NCBI RefSeq assembly: GCF_023716925.1 | Contig: NZ_JAMQQG010000043.1 | Span: forward strand, 1-64,000 | Length of the DNA stretch: 64,000 nucleotides | Direction: 5' to 3' | From: Frankia sp. R82 | Lineage (GTDB): Bacteria; Actinomycetota; Actinomycetes; Frankiales; Frankiaceae | Shown: positions 57,253 to 64,000 of the stretch, one piece after another | Layout of the letters: every line of letters starts with the position of its first letter | Numbering within the stretch: position 1 is the stretch's first letter | The notes under the pieces: model-generated | The model's database searches: none | The model's input: only the letters and a program-made list of their open reading frames with translations | What the model was told of the DNA's origin: nothing | Program-made: the position numbers and the translations under genes

Positions 57253-57626
57253 CGGACATCACCAGCCAAGTAGGCGGTCACGCCCAGCTCGGCGGCCCGC
57301 ATCGCGACGTCCGGGTCGGCATATGGCGACCGGTTCAGGTGAACGATGCTGTCGCCGGGGCGTACGTCGAGTGGCCGGCCGTCGATGACGTGCCAGTGCC
57401 ACTGGCCGCCGTCGGCGGTGGCCCAGTAGACGACAGCGGCAGCCACGCAGGAGTGGAAGCCGAAGCGGCAGGCGGAAGGCGTGCATCTGTAGCGCCGCTG
57501 GGCAGTCAGTGGGATGTTCACCGACCCGTACGTCAGCACCCAGTCGTCGAACGCTAGGACCGCGCCCTGGAGTCTGCGGGACTGAAGGTCCTGCGGCGAG
57601 CCGGGCGGGAAGTTGATCGCGCTCAT
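57249..57626 (-). CDS. unknown 125-residue protein
   Basis: ATG 57626. FDDWVLTYGSVNIPLTAQRR, TPSACRFGFHSCVAAAVVYW and WHWHVIDGRPLDVRPGDSIV suggest a small beta-rich fold. Overlaps upstream and downstream genes. Confidence 0.6.
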   Translation of the reverse strand: MSAINFPPGSPQDLQSRRLQGAVLAFDDWVLTYGSVNIPLTAQRRYRCTPSACRFGFHSCVAAAVVYWATADGGQWHWHVIDGRPLDVRPGDSIVHLNRSPYADPDVAMRAAELGVTAYLAGDVR

Positions 57627-57793
57627 ACGGCACCAGTCGGCGTGGCCTCGACGTACCGGGGGCAGTCGCACTGCTCGGCCGGAACGTGGACGGCCTGGCC
57701 GTCGATGCCGAGCACCGCGCGGTGCAGGTGGATCGATCCGCCGCAGCCGGCGCACGGCCGGTGGCGGGTGATCCCCGGGGTAGTGTGAGACAC
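57623..57793 (-). CDS. 56-residue zinc-ribbon protein
   Basis: GTG 57793 after GAGAGGGGTACCT. VSHTTPGITRHRPCAGCGGS then EQCDCPRYVEATP: CAGC and CDC form a possible zinc site. The stop overlaps the next ATG. Confidence 0.6.
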   Translation of the reverse strand: MSHTTPGITRHRPCAGCGGSIHLHRAVLGIDGQAVHVPAEQCDCPRYVEATPTGAV

Positions 57794-57830
57794 AGGTACC
57801 CCTCTCTGATGGTGGTGGGATGGGGTGTCA

Positions 57831-57866
57831 GGACGCCCCGGCCGGTCGCAACGGCATGGGGCGTCC
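57831..57866. terminator. 9-bp GC hairpin after the AlpA-like gene
   Basis: GGACGCCCC (57831-57839) pairs with GGGGCGTCC (57858-57866); the 18-base loop has a further CCGGCCGG region. It lies just beyond the stop at 57872. No T-run, so a weak terminator or partial read-through site. Confidence 0.5.
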
Positions 57867-57871
57867 GGCGT

Positions 57872-58135
57872 TTATGCGGCTGTTGCGGACAGTCCGCGGG
57901 CGTAGACCGGGCCCTCGATGTAGGCGATGACGTCGGACAGCCGGTAGCGGTATGTGATCTTGGTTCCGCGTTGGATGTGCTCTGCCGCCTTCAGTCCACG
58001 CGCCGGATCTTTCTGCTTCGCGTCGCGACGGGTCAGCCACGTGACGTGCTGACGCGTGTAGCCCAACAGGACGGCAACGTCCGACGATCGGAGCCACCGG
58101 TCGGCGGGCTTGGTGCGCCGTGTCGTTAGAGCCAT
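57872..58135 (-). CDS. helix-turn-helix protein divergent from the repressor
   Basis: 87 residues. RWLRSSDVAVLLGYTRQHVT and WLTRRDAKQKDPARGLKAAE form a helix-turn-helix with wing; ITYRYRLSDVIAYIEG follows AlpA/MerR-type patterns. In phages the small gene divergent from the repressor acts as Cro-like or early activator. Its promoter has a -10 only about 6 bases from the ATG, so the mRNA may be leaderless. First gene of the leftward early block. Confidence 0.75.
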   Translation of the reverse strand: MALTTRRTKPADRWLRSSDVAVLLGYTRQHVTWLTRRDAKQKDPARGLKAAEHIQRGTKITYRYRLSDVIAYIEGPVYARGLSATAA

Positions 58136-58140
58136 GGCCT

Positions 58141-58190
58141 AATGTTCCATTCTGTTCCAGGAAAAGTCAAGAGCTGGAACAGGCTGAACA
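58141..58190. promoter_or_regulatory. operator/promoter region between the AlpA-like gene and the repressor
   Basis: On the minus strand TTGACT (58165-58170) and AACATT (58141-58146) are separated by 18 bases that hold TGGAACAGAATGGAAC (complement of 58144-58159). On the plus strand TGGAACAGGCTGAACA follows at 58175-58190. The first unit matches the operator at 20690-20706, so the same protein should bind both, presumably the repressor encoded at 58286. Confidence 0.65.
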
Positions 58191-58285
58191 TGCATGCAAG
58201 AGCTTGAGCCCTCAGTGACTACAGACACGAGCCGGCCCCCAGGATCGGCCGCGACGCGCCACAGCGATGTGACACCCTTGCGCCT

Positions 58286-59071
58286 GTGGCGACGGATAAA
58301 CGGGGTGGTCGGCTGACCCCCGAACAGACCCGGCTCCTGCACGCCGCTGTGCGCGACCGCATGGACGAGCTCGGGATGCAGGCCCGGCAGCTGTACCCGC
58401 TACCGACCTCGACCTACTACCTGATGGGCCAGGGCGGCGGCGTCAACGTCTCAACCCTGCCGTCGGTGGACACCGCCATGTGGTGGGAGCCGGGCTCCGC
58501 CTCCGACTACGCCCTCGGCAAGGGGCCGCTCCGGCCACTGGCGCGGCCAACCCCGTTTCAATGGCTGATCTTCACCGAGCGCGCGAAAGACAAGCTCAGC
58601 TACGAAGCCGTCGCCACCCTGGCTGGCAGTGACGAAAAAGGCCAGCTACTCACCGCGAGCAACGTTCATCGGCTCGAGCGAAGCGCGCCGAAACGCGTGC
58701 CAGGCGACCGGGCCATCCGCGGCCTCGCAACCGCCCTCAATCTCGGCATCGCCGACATTCGGGATGCTCTCGCCCGATCCATCAGCGGCCAAACCGACGA
58801 CGCCCACCTCGAAATCGAGGCCAGACGGCTCCTAGCCAAGGCCGACGAGATGGACGAGCGCACCAGGTCCGAGTGGGTGGAAGCGGCGCATCTCCTGGCT
58901 GATGCGTTCCTGCGCGCGAGCCGGGGACGGCCGCGGGCAGCGGTCGACGCCGGTGAGGTTGTCGAGGACCTTTACGGCTTGGTTGGCAGCGGCGACGACC
59001 TCGAGGCCGCGTTCCAGCAGCTCGACGGTGACGGCGAGCCGGTCAGTGACCCGCGGGAATCGGACAGCTAG
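58286..59071 (+). CDS. candidate immunity repressor with Xre-like helix-turn-helix
   Basis: 261 residues from GTG 58286. A first helical unit (MDELGMQARQLYPLPTSTYY) is followed by a second helix-turn-helix (KLSYEAVATLAGSDEKGQLL, TASNVHRLERSAP) and a helical dimerisation part (EARRLLAKADEMDERTRSEW). Similar repressor-like genes sit opposite early genes in actinophages. No LexA-type protease motif is visible, so induction probably uses the antirepressor or a ligand. It would bind the operators at 58141-58190 and 20681-20710. Confidence 0.7.
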   Translation: MATDKRGGRLTPEQTRLLHAAVRDRMDELGMQARQLYPLPTSTYYLMGQGGGVNVSTLPSVDTAMWWEPGSASDYALGKGPLRPLARPTPFQWLIFTERAKDKLSYEAVATLAGSDEKGQLLTASNVHRLERSAPKRVPGDRAIRGLATALNLGIADIRDALARSISGQTDDAHLEIEARRLLAKADEMDERTRSEWVEAAHLLADAFLRASRGRPRAAVDAGEVVEDLYGLVGSGDDLEAAFQQLDGDGEPVSDPRESDS

Positions 59072-59256
59072 GACGCTTCACGGAGCGCCCTGACGTCGTT
59101 GCGGATCTGGTCGAGCTGTCCCGCCATCGCGTCGGCCTCGATCGCCGCGATGGCCCGGTCGCGGGGGTTTACCCCGGGGTCCTCGGAGAGTCGCCTGCGG
59201 TCATCAATGTTCCGTTTCGCGTTCGCTAGTGCAACGAACACTCTGTGATCACCCAT
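59068..59256 (-). CDS. unknown 62-residue protein
   Basis: ATG 59256. MGDHRVFVALANAKRNIDDR then DRAIAAIEADAMAGQLDQIR: helical and charged. Overlaps the repressor's end by 4 bases tail-to-tail. Unknown. Confidence 0.5.
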   Translation of the reverse strand: MGDHRVFVALANAKRNIDDRRRLSEDPGVNPRDRAIAAIEADAMAGQLDQIRNDVRALREAS

Positions 59257-59480
59257 GCTCCCCCGCACCCCGTTCTCTCTCCGCCCCCCGGCGGACACCT
59301 CACCCTAAGGTGTCGTCTACCTGCAGATACCGACGTAACCGTCAGATTGTGTGACGCTAGTGGTTCGCGCTGTTGCAGGCGAGAACAATAACGGAACGTC
59401 ATCGTTATTTGCGCACAGAAAGTCGATACCGGACAAATCGAATCCTGCTCCGTAGCCAGAGTAACCCGGCCCTGGCAGAG
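59257..59480. other. short intergenic region, no gene seen
   Basis: Contains locally AT-rich patches (GAACAATAACGGAACGTCATCG, GTTATTTGCGCACAGAAAG) suitable for promoters of the leftward 62-residue gene or the following excisionase in the opposite sense. No -35/-10 pair is clear. Confidence 0.35.
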
Positions 59481-59675
59481 CTAGTCGACGACGGTCTGGA
59501 CCGTGCGTGCCTTGATGTACTCGAGCACATCAAGCGTCCGGTAGCGCACCACCCGGCCGATCTTCACGAACGCCGGGCCCTGCGGTGGCGACATCGCCCG
59601 CCAGTTCTCCAGCGTCTTCGCCTTCACCTGCAACAGCTCTGCCAGCTCGCAGGGCTTCAGTAACCGCTCCACCAT
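59481..59675 (-). CDS. xis: excisionase-like helix-turn-helix protein
   Basis: 64 residues: MVERLLKPCELAELLQVKAK, TLENWRAMSPPQGPAFVKIG, RVVRYRTLDVLEYIKART. The layout LKPxELAELLxV...LENWR...GPxFxKIGRxVRYR is the HTH_17/excisionase family. Next to the integrase it likely directs excision. For serine integrases the helper is often such a small basic protein. Confidence 0.85.
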   Translation of the reverse strand: MVERLLKPCELAELLQVKAKTLENWRAMSPPQGPAFVKIGRVVRYRTLDVLEYIKARTVQTVVD

Positions 59676-59765
59676 GCCTCCGTCTACTAAGACTGGACGT
59701 AGCCTCCCATAAAAGAGGATGCTGGGGAACCTCCGGGGGCACCGGGGGCCTAGCGGGAGGTACGG

Positions 59766-59996
59766 GTGATGCAGGAAGCCGAGCGGGACGACTCACCTCG
59801 GATGTGGGGACCTGGCACAACCGGGATGGCTCCGACGCCTCAGCGGGAGCCTCGCCGGCGGCTCAGACTCGCAGACCCGCCACCCGCAGACGCCCTCGAT
59901 GTCGTCGTCCCCGACGACCCCCCGCAGCTGTCGCCCCAAGCCGCCCGGACACTTCTCGCTATCCTGCGCCGGGCACACCTCGGCGCCACTGGCTGA
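59766..59996 (+). CDS. small acidic/proline-rich protein upstream of the integrase
   Basis: GTG 59766 or the following ATG 59769 after GCGGGAGGTACG. 76 residues, Pro/Arg-rich (TPQREPRRRLRLADPPPADA) with a helical end (LSPQAARTLLAILRRAHLGA). 36 bases upstream of the integrase. Possibly a co-transcribed helper; unknown. Confidence 0.5.
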   Translation: MMQEAERDDSPRMWGPGTTGMAPTPQREPRRRLRLADPPPADALDVVVPDDPPQLSPQAARTLLAILRRAHLGATG

Positions 59997-60032
59997 CGCG
60001 CCCCCGATCACATCCAACAGAACGGAGCCGTC

Positions 60033-61738
60033 TTGATCCGCTTCGCGTTCTATGGCCGCGTCTCCACTGAGGATCAGCAGGACCCGGAATCCTCGTTGGG
60101 CTGGCAGCGCGGCCGCGCCACCGCCCTCATCGCCCCCCGCGATGGGCAGGTCGTCGCCGACTACTTCGACATCGGCCAGTCCAGATCGGTCCCCTGGCAG
60201 CGCCGCCCCCAGGCCGCCAACCTCCTCACTGCCCTTGCCGACCCCGACCGTGGCTTCGATGCGGTCGTGGTCGGGGAACCGCAGCGCGCCTTCTACGGTA
60301 ACCAGTTCGGTTTGACCTTCCCCGTCTTCGAGCACTACGGCGTCACCCTCTGGGTGCCTGAGGTCGGCGGCCCGATCGACCCCGGGAACGAAGCCCACGA
60401 CCTGATCATGTCCGTGTTCGGAGGCATGTCGAAAGGCGAGCGGATGCGGATCAAAGTCCGCGTCCGCTCGGCCATGGCCGCGCAGGCGCTGACCGAAGGC
60501 CGCTACCTCGGTGGCCGGCCACCCTACGGCTACCGCCTTGCCGACGCCGGCATCCATCCCAACCCAGCGAAGGCGGCCGACGGGAAACGTCTCCACGTCC
60601 TGGAACCCGACCCGGATACCAGCCCCGTGGTCGCCAGGATCTTCCGCCAGTTCCTCGAAGGGCAAGGTATTTTCGCCATCGCCGAGGGGCTGACCGCCGA
60701 CGGAATCCCCAGCCCCTCGGCCCACGACCGGACACGTAACACTCACCGCAGCGGGATCGCCTGGGGGAAAAGTGCCGTCCGGGTCATCCTCACCAACCCC
60801 CGCTACACCGGACGGCAGGTGTGGAACAAGCAGCGCAAGGACGAGGTCCTCCTCGACGTGAAAGACGTCGGCCAGGGCACACCACCAAGTTGCGGTGGAA
60901 CGGCAAAGACGACTGGATCTGGTCGGAGAAAATCGCTCACCCGCCGCTGGTCAACGACGACACCTTCCGGCAGGCCGGCGCCATCATCGCCTCACAGTCC
61001 CGAACCGCGGCGAACCCGCACACCCCACCCAGGCGGCGCCACCCCTACCAGCTGCGCGGGCTGATGCACTGCGCGATCTGCAGCCGGCGGATGCAGGGGT
61101 CGATGAACAACGGCCGGCCACACTACCGCTGCGGGTTCCCCGCCGAGTACGGAACTGCGAACGCGCTGAACCATCCCCGCAACGTGTACATCCGGGAAGA
61201 CCGGGTGGTGCCGAAGCTGGACCGGTGGGTGGCTACCGCGTTCGCCCCGAACCGGCTGGGCGCCACGATTCGGGCGATGCTCGGCGAGCAGGACCGTCCC
61301 GTGGATCTTCGGCAGGTGGAGGTGGCCCGGCAGGCCCGGGAGGCAATCGCCGACTGCGACCGCAAGCTGGCCCAGCATCGGGCTGCCCTGGAGGCGGGCG
61401 CGGACCCGGTGGTGGTGACGGGATGGATTGCCGAGACGCAGGCAGCGCGGGCGGCGGCGGTCAAACGGTCGAGCGTGACCGCTCCGACGATGCGGCCGAT
61501 GGCCGAGGAGGAGCTGGCTGCGCTGGTCGCCGAGCTTGGTGACATCGCGGTCGTCCTCGGCGATGCGGACCCCGCGGACAAGGCGCGGCTGTACGCACAG
61601 ATCGGATTGACGCTGATCTACGACCCCGGGTTGCGCCGGGTTGCGGCATCCGTGCAGCTGAACCATGGAGTTCAGAACGTGTCCGAGGGGGGACTTGAAC
61701 CCCCACGCCCGATAAAGGGCACTAGCACCTCAAGCTAG
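60033..61738 (+). pseudogene. large serine integrase of the element, split by a one-base frameshift
   Basis: TTG 60033 after AACGGAG. The 5' part encodes the resolvase domain RFAFYGRVSTEDQQDPESSL, GGMSKGERMRIKVRVRSAMA, GGRPPYGYRLADAG and NPRYTGRQVWNKQRKDEVLL, then breaks at GQG (about 60878). In the other frame the product continues HTTKLRWNGKDDWIWSEKIA, CAICSRRMQ...HYRC and the coiled coil. The intact relative at 7380 has one extra C here (GGCCAC versus GGCAC), so this copy lost a base. The gene runs on through the att core into the tRNA. It is probably inactive, so mobility would depend on the tandem recombinase or on sequence error. Confidence 0.9.
61675..61694 (+). repeat. right attachment core (attR) in tRNA-Leu
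   Basis: GAACGTGTCCGAGGGGGGAC, identical to 9024-9043. Bases 61680-61694 are the last part of the tRNA on the minus strand, so the 3' acceptor and T-arm end of the tRNA are within the core; integration keeps the tRNA whole. Confidence 0.9.
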
Positions 61739-61764
61739 CGCGTCTGCCATTCCGCCACCCGGAC
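61680..61764 (-). tRNA. tRNA-Leu (anticodon GAG)
   Basis: 85-base cloverleaf. The acceptor 5' GTCCGGG pairs with the 3' CTCGGAC region, with discriminator A. The anticodon stem CTAGC/GCTAG encloses TTGAGGT, anticodon GAG, reading CUC/CUU. A long variable arm (TGCCC...GGGC) is typical of class II Leu tRNA, and the T-arm is GGGGGTTCAAGTCCCCC. No CCA is encoded. Its 3' end is the insertion site of the element. Confidence 0.95.
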
Positions 61765-61767
61765 AGG

Positions 61768-63063
61768 TGGTCGCGGGTCTCACCCGCCGACAGGAGCGAT
61801 GTTACACGGTCGGACATGGTGGTTGTCGCTACCCCCGGCCACCGGCAGATCAAGTCCCCGGGTGGGGCGCGCCGAAGGTCGGGTGCCGGGGTCGGATCGG
61901 GCGTGCGGGCCGTTCCGCCGGGCGGACCCTGTAGGCGGCGATGCCCTTCCGTGTAGGGGATGCCCTGCGCTCGCCTGGCGCGTCGGCGAGCGCATCAGAA
62001 CCGGGGAGCATCGCCGTCCGGCGCGGTGATGTTCGACGGAGGGCGCCGCACTCCGCGTCCGACGATGGTCATGGGTGTGGTGGACGGCCTCTGATCGGGG
62101 CCGCAGGGTAGGGGCGTTGCCGCGGACGGGGTGGCACGGCGGCCGATCGCCGTCCAGGCGCGCTGGCCCGGCGATCGGCCGTACCCGGCGATCGGGCTTG
62201 TGCATGCCGATCCCGGAAGGGTCTGGATCTTGGCGGAGCTTGTCGGCGCTGTGGTTATGTCACGTATCGTCTTCGCCGCACATGTCCAGGCGGCGGCGGG
62301 GGTGCCGCCCCTGACCTGCCTTGGTCGCTGGCGAATGCTGCTCGCGCAGCGGGCACCGTGCGACGGTGGGATTCGGGCCGCAGCTCTCGCCCCGACGTTG
62401 GAAAAAACGTCCGAGAGGGTGTTCGGCGCAGTGTTCAAACGCCAGAGCGGGCGGTCACTCCTGCGATATCGGCGACGCTTTCACCCATGGGTCGGCGCCG
62501 AACAGCGCGCGCTTTCGCGCGATGTAGGTGCCACCCGTCCCCGACGCCGGTGGGTGATCGGACCATGGTGTCCGCCATGTCGTCGATGCTGGTCGCGGGG
62601 CTGGTACTGGACGCTGGTTCCGTGCGCCCCACCACGGCCGCATCCAGGCCACACCACGCGACTCGACGTCAAACGAGGGAGAGAGGACGGCCGTCGTTCG
62701 TGCCCGCTCGCGACATGAACGATCCGGCTGGCGCCAGATCGGAATGCGGAGGAAAATGGTCCACCGGGAAGGTCGAAGAAACGGTATCCCGGCGATAAAG
62801 GGCGGGAAAGCGGCCTCTGGGTCCACGGGCCCACTTCGCGCCCAGGTCGGACCATGCACATGAACGTCGGGTGTCGACTACACGACAGTCATCGCGTCCC
62901 AACTTTCAACGGGATACCCTGAGCGTCAGTCGAAAGGGTTCCCAACCTGGGATCCAGCCGGCCTCCTCCCCGGCGGGCAAGGGCCCGCCGGAGCGTTCCG
63001 GTCGGTACGCGCGCTTCCCCTTTTTCTCCCGAGGCGCACGTGCCAGGCGTGAAAGGAATACGT
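61768..63063. other. 1.3-kb right-flank region without a convincing gene
   Basis: Many frames are open on both strands because of high GC, but none has a ribosome site plus recognisable protein. Compositions are Arg/Pro/Ser-rich and mutually overlapping. Some segments (62020-62100, 62390-62480) look like eroded coding DNA. This is the chromosome beyond the tRNA, possibly with remnants of earlier insertions. Confidence 0.4.
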
Positions 63064-63273
63064 ATGGCTGCAGTGCAGACCTTTTTCCAGAACTCCGTCG
63101 GGCGCCTCCTGCTCATCACGATGCTCGCCTTCGGCCTGGTCGGCGGGACGCTGTCCATCACCCACCCGGACTGGTTCCGCGGGTCGTCCTCCGACGCCGG
63201 CGTGATGCCGATCGGCGGCGGCACCGGTGGTCCGATCAAGGGCGGTCCGATCGTGGTCGACCCGTCCAAGTAG
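63064..63273 (+). CDS. small single-pass membrane protein
   Basis: 69 residues after GAAAGGAATACGT. MAAVQTFFQNSVGRLLLITM, LAFGLVGGTLSITHPDWFRG is one transmembrane span; the tail is Gly/Pro/Ile-rich (GGGTGGPIKGGPIVVDPSK). Unknown host gene. Confidence 0.65.
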   Translation: MAAVQTFFQNSVGRLLLITMLAFGLVGGTLSITHPDWFRGSSSDAGVMPIGGGTGGPIKGGPIVVDPSK

Positions 63274-63417
63274 TTCCTACGCCCCGCAGCTGCCGGGGCT
63301 GCCCGGTGGGGCGCGGGCCATCACGGCCGGCGCCCCACCGGCGCGACCCGGACCGGCCGGTCCAGGCCGTCGGGCCCGGACCGCGGATCGGCCGCAATCC
63401 CCCGAGAGGACACGCTG

Positions 63418-64000
63418 ATGGCCGCTGTCTCGCCAGTACCCGCGTCGGCCGGGACCAGCACTGCCATCGCGGCGCCGGGGGACGCCACGGTGGCCGGGGG
63501 GCGCGGGTGCTCCGGTAGGTCCGGGGGAGGCCGAGCCAGAGTGCTGCGGAGGGTGACCACGGGCCTGATCGCCGTGGCCGCCGTGGCCGCCGGCGTCCTG
63601 GAGCGCCCGCAACTGGTGCTCGGGTTCGTGATCTGCGCGCTGGTCTTCATTCCCCTCGAACAGCTCATCCCGCTGATCCACCGCCCGCCCCGGCCCGACT
63701 GGGTCGTCGACGTCGTGCACAGCTTCGCCAACCGGCTGCCGATCACGATCGCGTTCGCGGTGGCACTGGGCGTGCTCGGCCCGGCGGCGCACCGGGTGTT
63801 CCCGTCGGCGGTGCGCCACGTCGTGCTCGCGCAGCCGGGATGGCTGCAGTTCGCCGTGCTGGTTCTGGTCGCCGACCTGGCGAACTACGCCGGTCACCGC
63901 GCGCTGCACGAGATCGGACCGTTGTGGCGGCTGCACGCCGTGCACCACTCCAGCACTGACCTGGACTGGCTGTCCACCAGCCGCGGCCATCCCCTCGACC
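63418..64000 (+). CDS. fatty-acid hydroxylase/sterol-desaturase family protein, 3' end outside window
   Basis: ATG 63418 after GAGAGGACACGCTG; 194 residues visible. After a low-complexity start, membrane helices (TTGLIAVAAVAAGVLE, LVLGFVICALVFIPL, TIAFAVALGVLG) precede FAVLVLVADLANYAGHRALHE and RLHAVHHSSTDLDWL. The GHRALHE and HAVHHS histidine boxes bind the di-iron centre of this superfamily, which hydroxylates or desaturates lipids in the membrane. More His motifs should follow beyond the window. Confidence 0.85.
   Translation, partial: MAAVSPVPASAGTSTAIAAPGDATVAGGRGCSGRSGGGRARVLRRVTTGLIAVAAVAAGVLERPQLVLGFVICALVFIPLEQLIPLIHRPPRPDWVVDVVHSFANRLPITIAFAVALGVLGPAAHRVFPSAVRHVVLAQPGWLQFAVLVLVADLANYAGHRALHEIGPLWRLHAVHHSSTDLDWLSTSRGHPLD

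Larger units (their letters stand above)
9024..61694. mobile_element. 52.7-kb integrated prophage-like/conjugative hybrid element in tRNA-Leu
   Basis: Bounded by exact 20-bp copies of the att core at 9024-9043 and 61675-61694, the right one in the 3' end of tRNA-Leu. Inside are phage-type replication, antirepressor, lysis and tail genes, plus DUF2637 and FtsK/TraB-type transfer genes, an excisionase-like gene and a frameshifted serine integrase at the tRNA side. No terminase, portal, capsid or tail-tube gene is recognised. An exonuclease/tape-measure fusion suggests they were lost. The element is probably defective as a phage. Confidence 0.85.

Noticed and set aside
60870-60890. Programmed frameshift in the integrase
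   Set aside because: No slippery heptamer, downstream hairpin or stop signal; comparison with the 7380 gene shows a simple missing base.
61669-61738. C-terminal SEGGLEPPRPIKGTSTSS of the integrase as a real domain
   Set aside because: These codons are read from antisense tRNA-Leu DNA; they are a by-product of the att site, not a protein motif.
62131-62718. 195-codon plus-strand frame in the right flank
   Set aside because: No ribosome site, no recognisable motif, overlapped by several equally long frames.

Overview
The window is very GC-rich chromosomal DNA of an actinobacterium. Supporting signs are the Xre-DUF5753/DUF397 pair with a divergent HATPase gene, WhiB and DUF2637 families, many GTG starts, and ATGA or GTGA stop/start overlaps. 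A Frankia-like host is plausible from the IS load and this gene mix, but the sequence does not prove it.

Layout. (1) 1-4282: an IS21-like istA(partial)-istB unit, a small unknown gene, an aminoglycoside-phosphotransferase-like gene, and repeats that look like an IS21 right end. These are interrupted by an intact ISL3-family IS with exact inverted repeats and an 8-bp target duplication. (2) 4255-6563: a truncated HATPase gene divergent from an Xre-DUF5753/DUF397 pair. (3) 6746-6972: a decaying type I-E-like CRISPR array without cas genes. (4) 7380-9080: a large serine recombinase whose 3' end contains a 20-bp att core. (5) 9024-61694: a 52.7-kb integrated element bounded by two exact copies of that core, the right copy lying in the 3' end of tRNA-Leu(GAG). 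Its own serine recombinase, next to the tRNA, is broken by a one-base frameshift. The left-hand recombinase therefore belongs to an older element, so the two were inserted in tandem at the same tRNA. (6) 61768-64000: host flank with a 1.3-kb stretch lacking a convincing gene, a small membrane protein, and the start of a fatty-acid hydroxylase/sterol-desaturase family gene.

Inside the element. The left part, mostly leftward, carries HNH genes, a Bro-N/KilAC antirepressor, a GntR regulator, SSB, a Toprim/RecA-fold primase-helicase and a Rep/O-like initiator with iterons inside its gene (candidate origin). A long rightward block (20748-41672) holds about 35 mostly tiny overlapping genes. They include an intein-split DUF5131 protein, a C5 DNA methyltransferase, DUF6915, DUF4326 and DUF6919 proteins, an HNH-WhiB fusion and several zinc-knuckle microproteins. 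This block also holds a conjugation-like set: a DUF2637/SpdB-like membrane protein, two further membrane proteins and an FtsK/TraB-type translocase. Two genes of this set carry dense GGACCGG repeats read in different frames. A leftward block (41774-58135) holds lysis and tail genes (amidase, cysteine peptidase, small membrane proteins, GH26 and GH5 tail glycosidases, tape-measure end). These run straight into early genes (Cas4-like exonuclease, NADAR protein, RecA-fold ATPase). A repressor-like gene, an excisionase and the integrase close the element.

The most striking point is at 51937-54474, where an iron-sulfur exonuclease is fused in frame to the C-terminal part of a tape-measure protein. 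No terminase, portal, protease, capsid or tail-tube gene is recognisable. The simplest reading is that a deletion between the early and late modules removed the head and packaging genes. What remains has phage replication, tail and lysis genes together with an actinomycete-type DNA-transfer module. A shared operator-like motif (TGGAACA-NN-ATGGAAC) lies at the promoter of the rightward block and at the repressor/AlpA divergent promoter.
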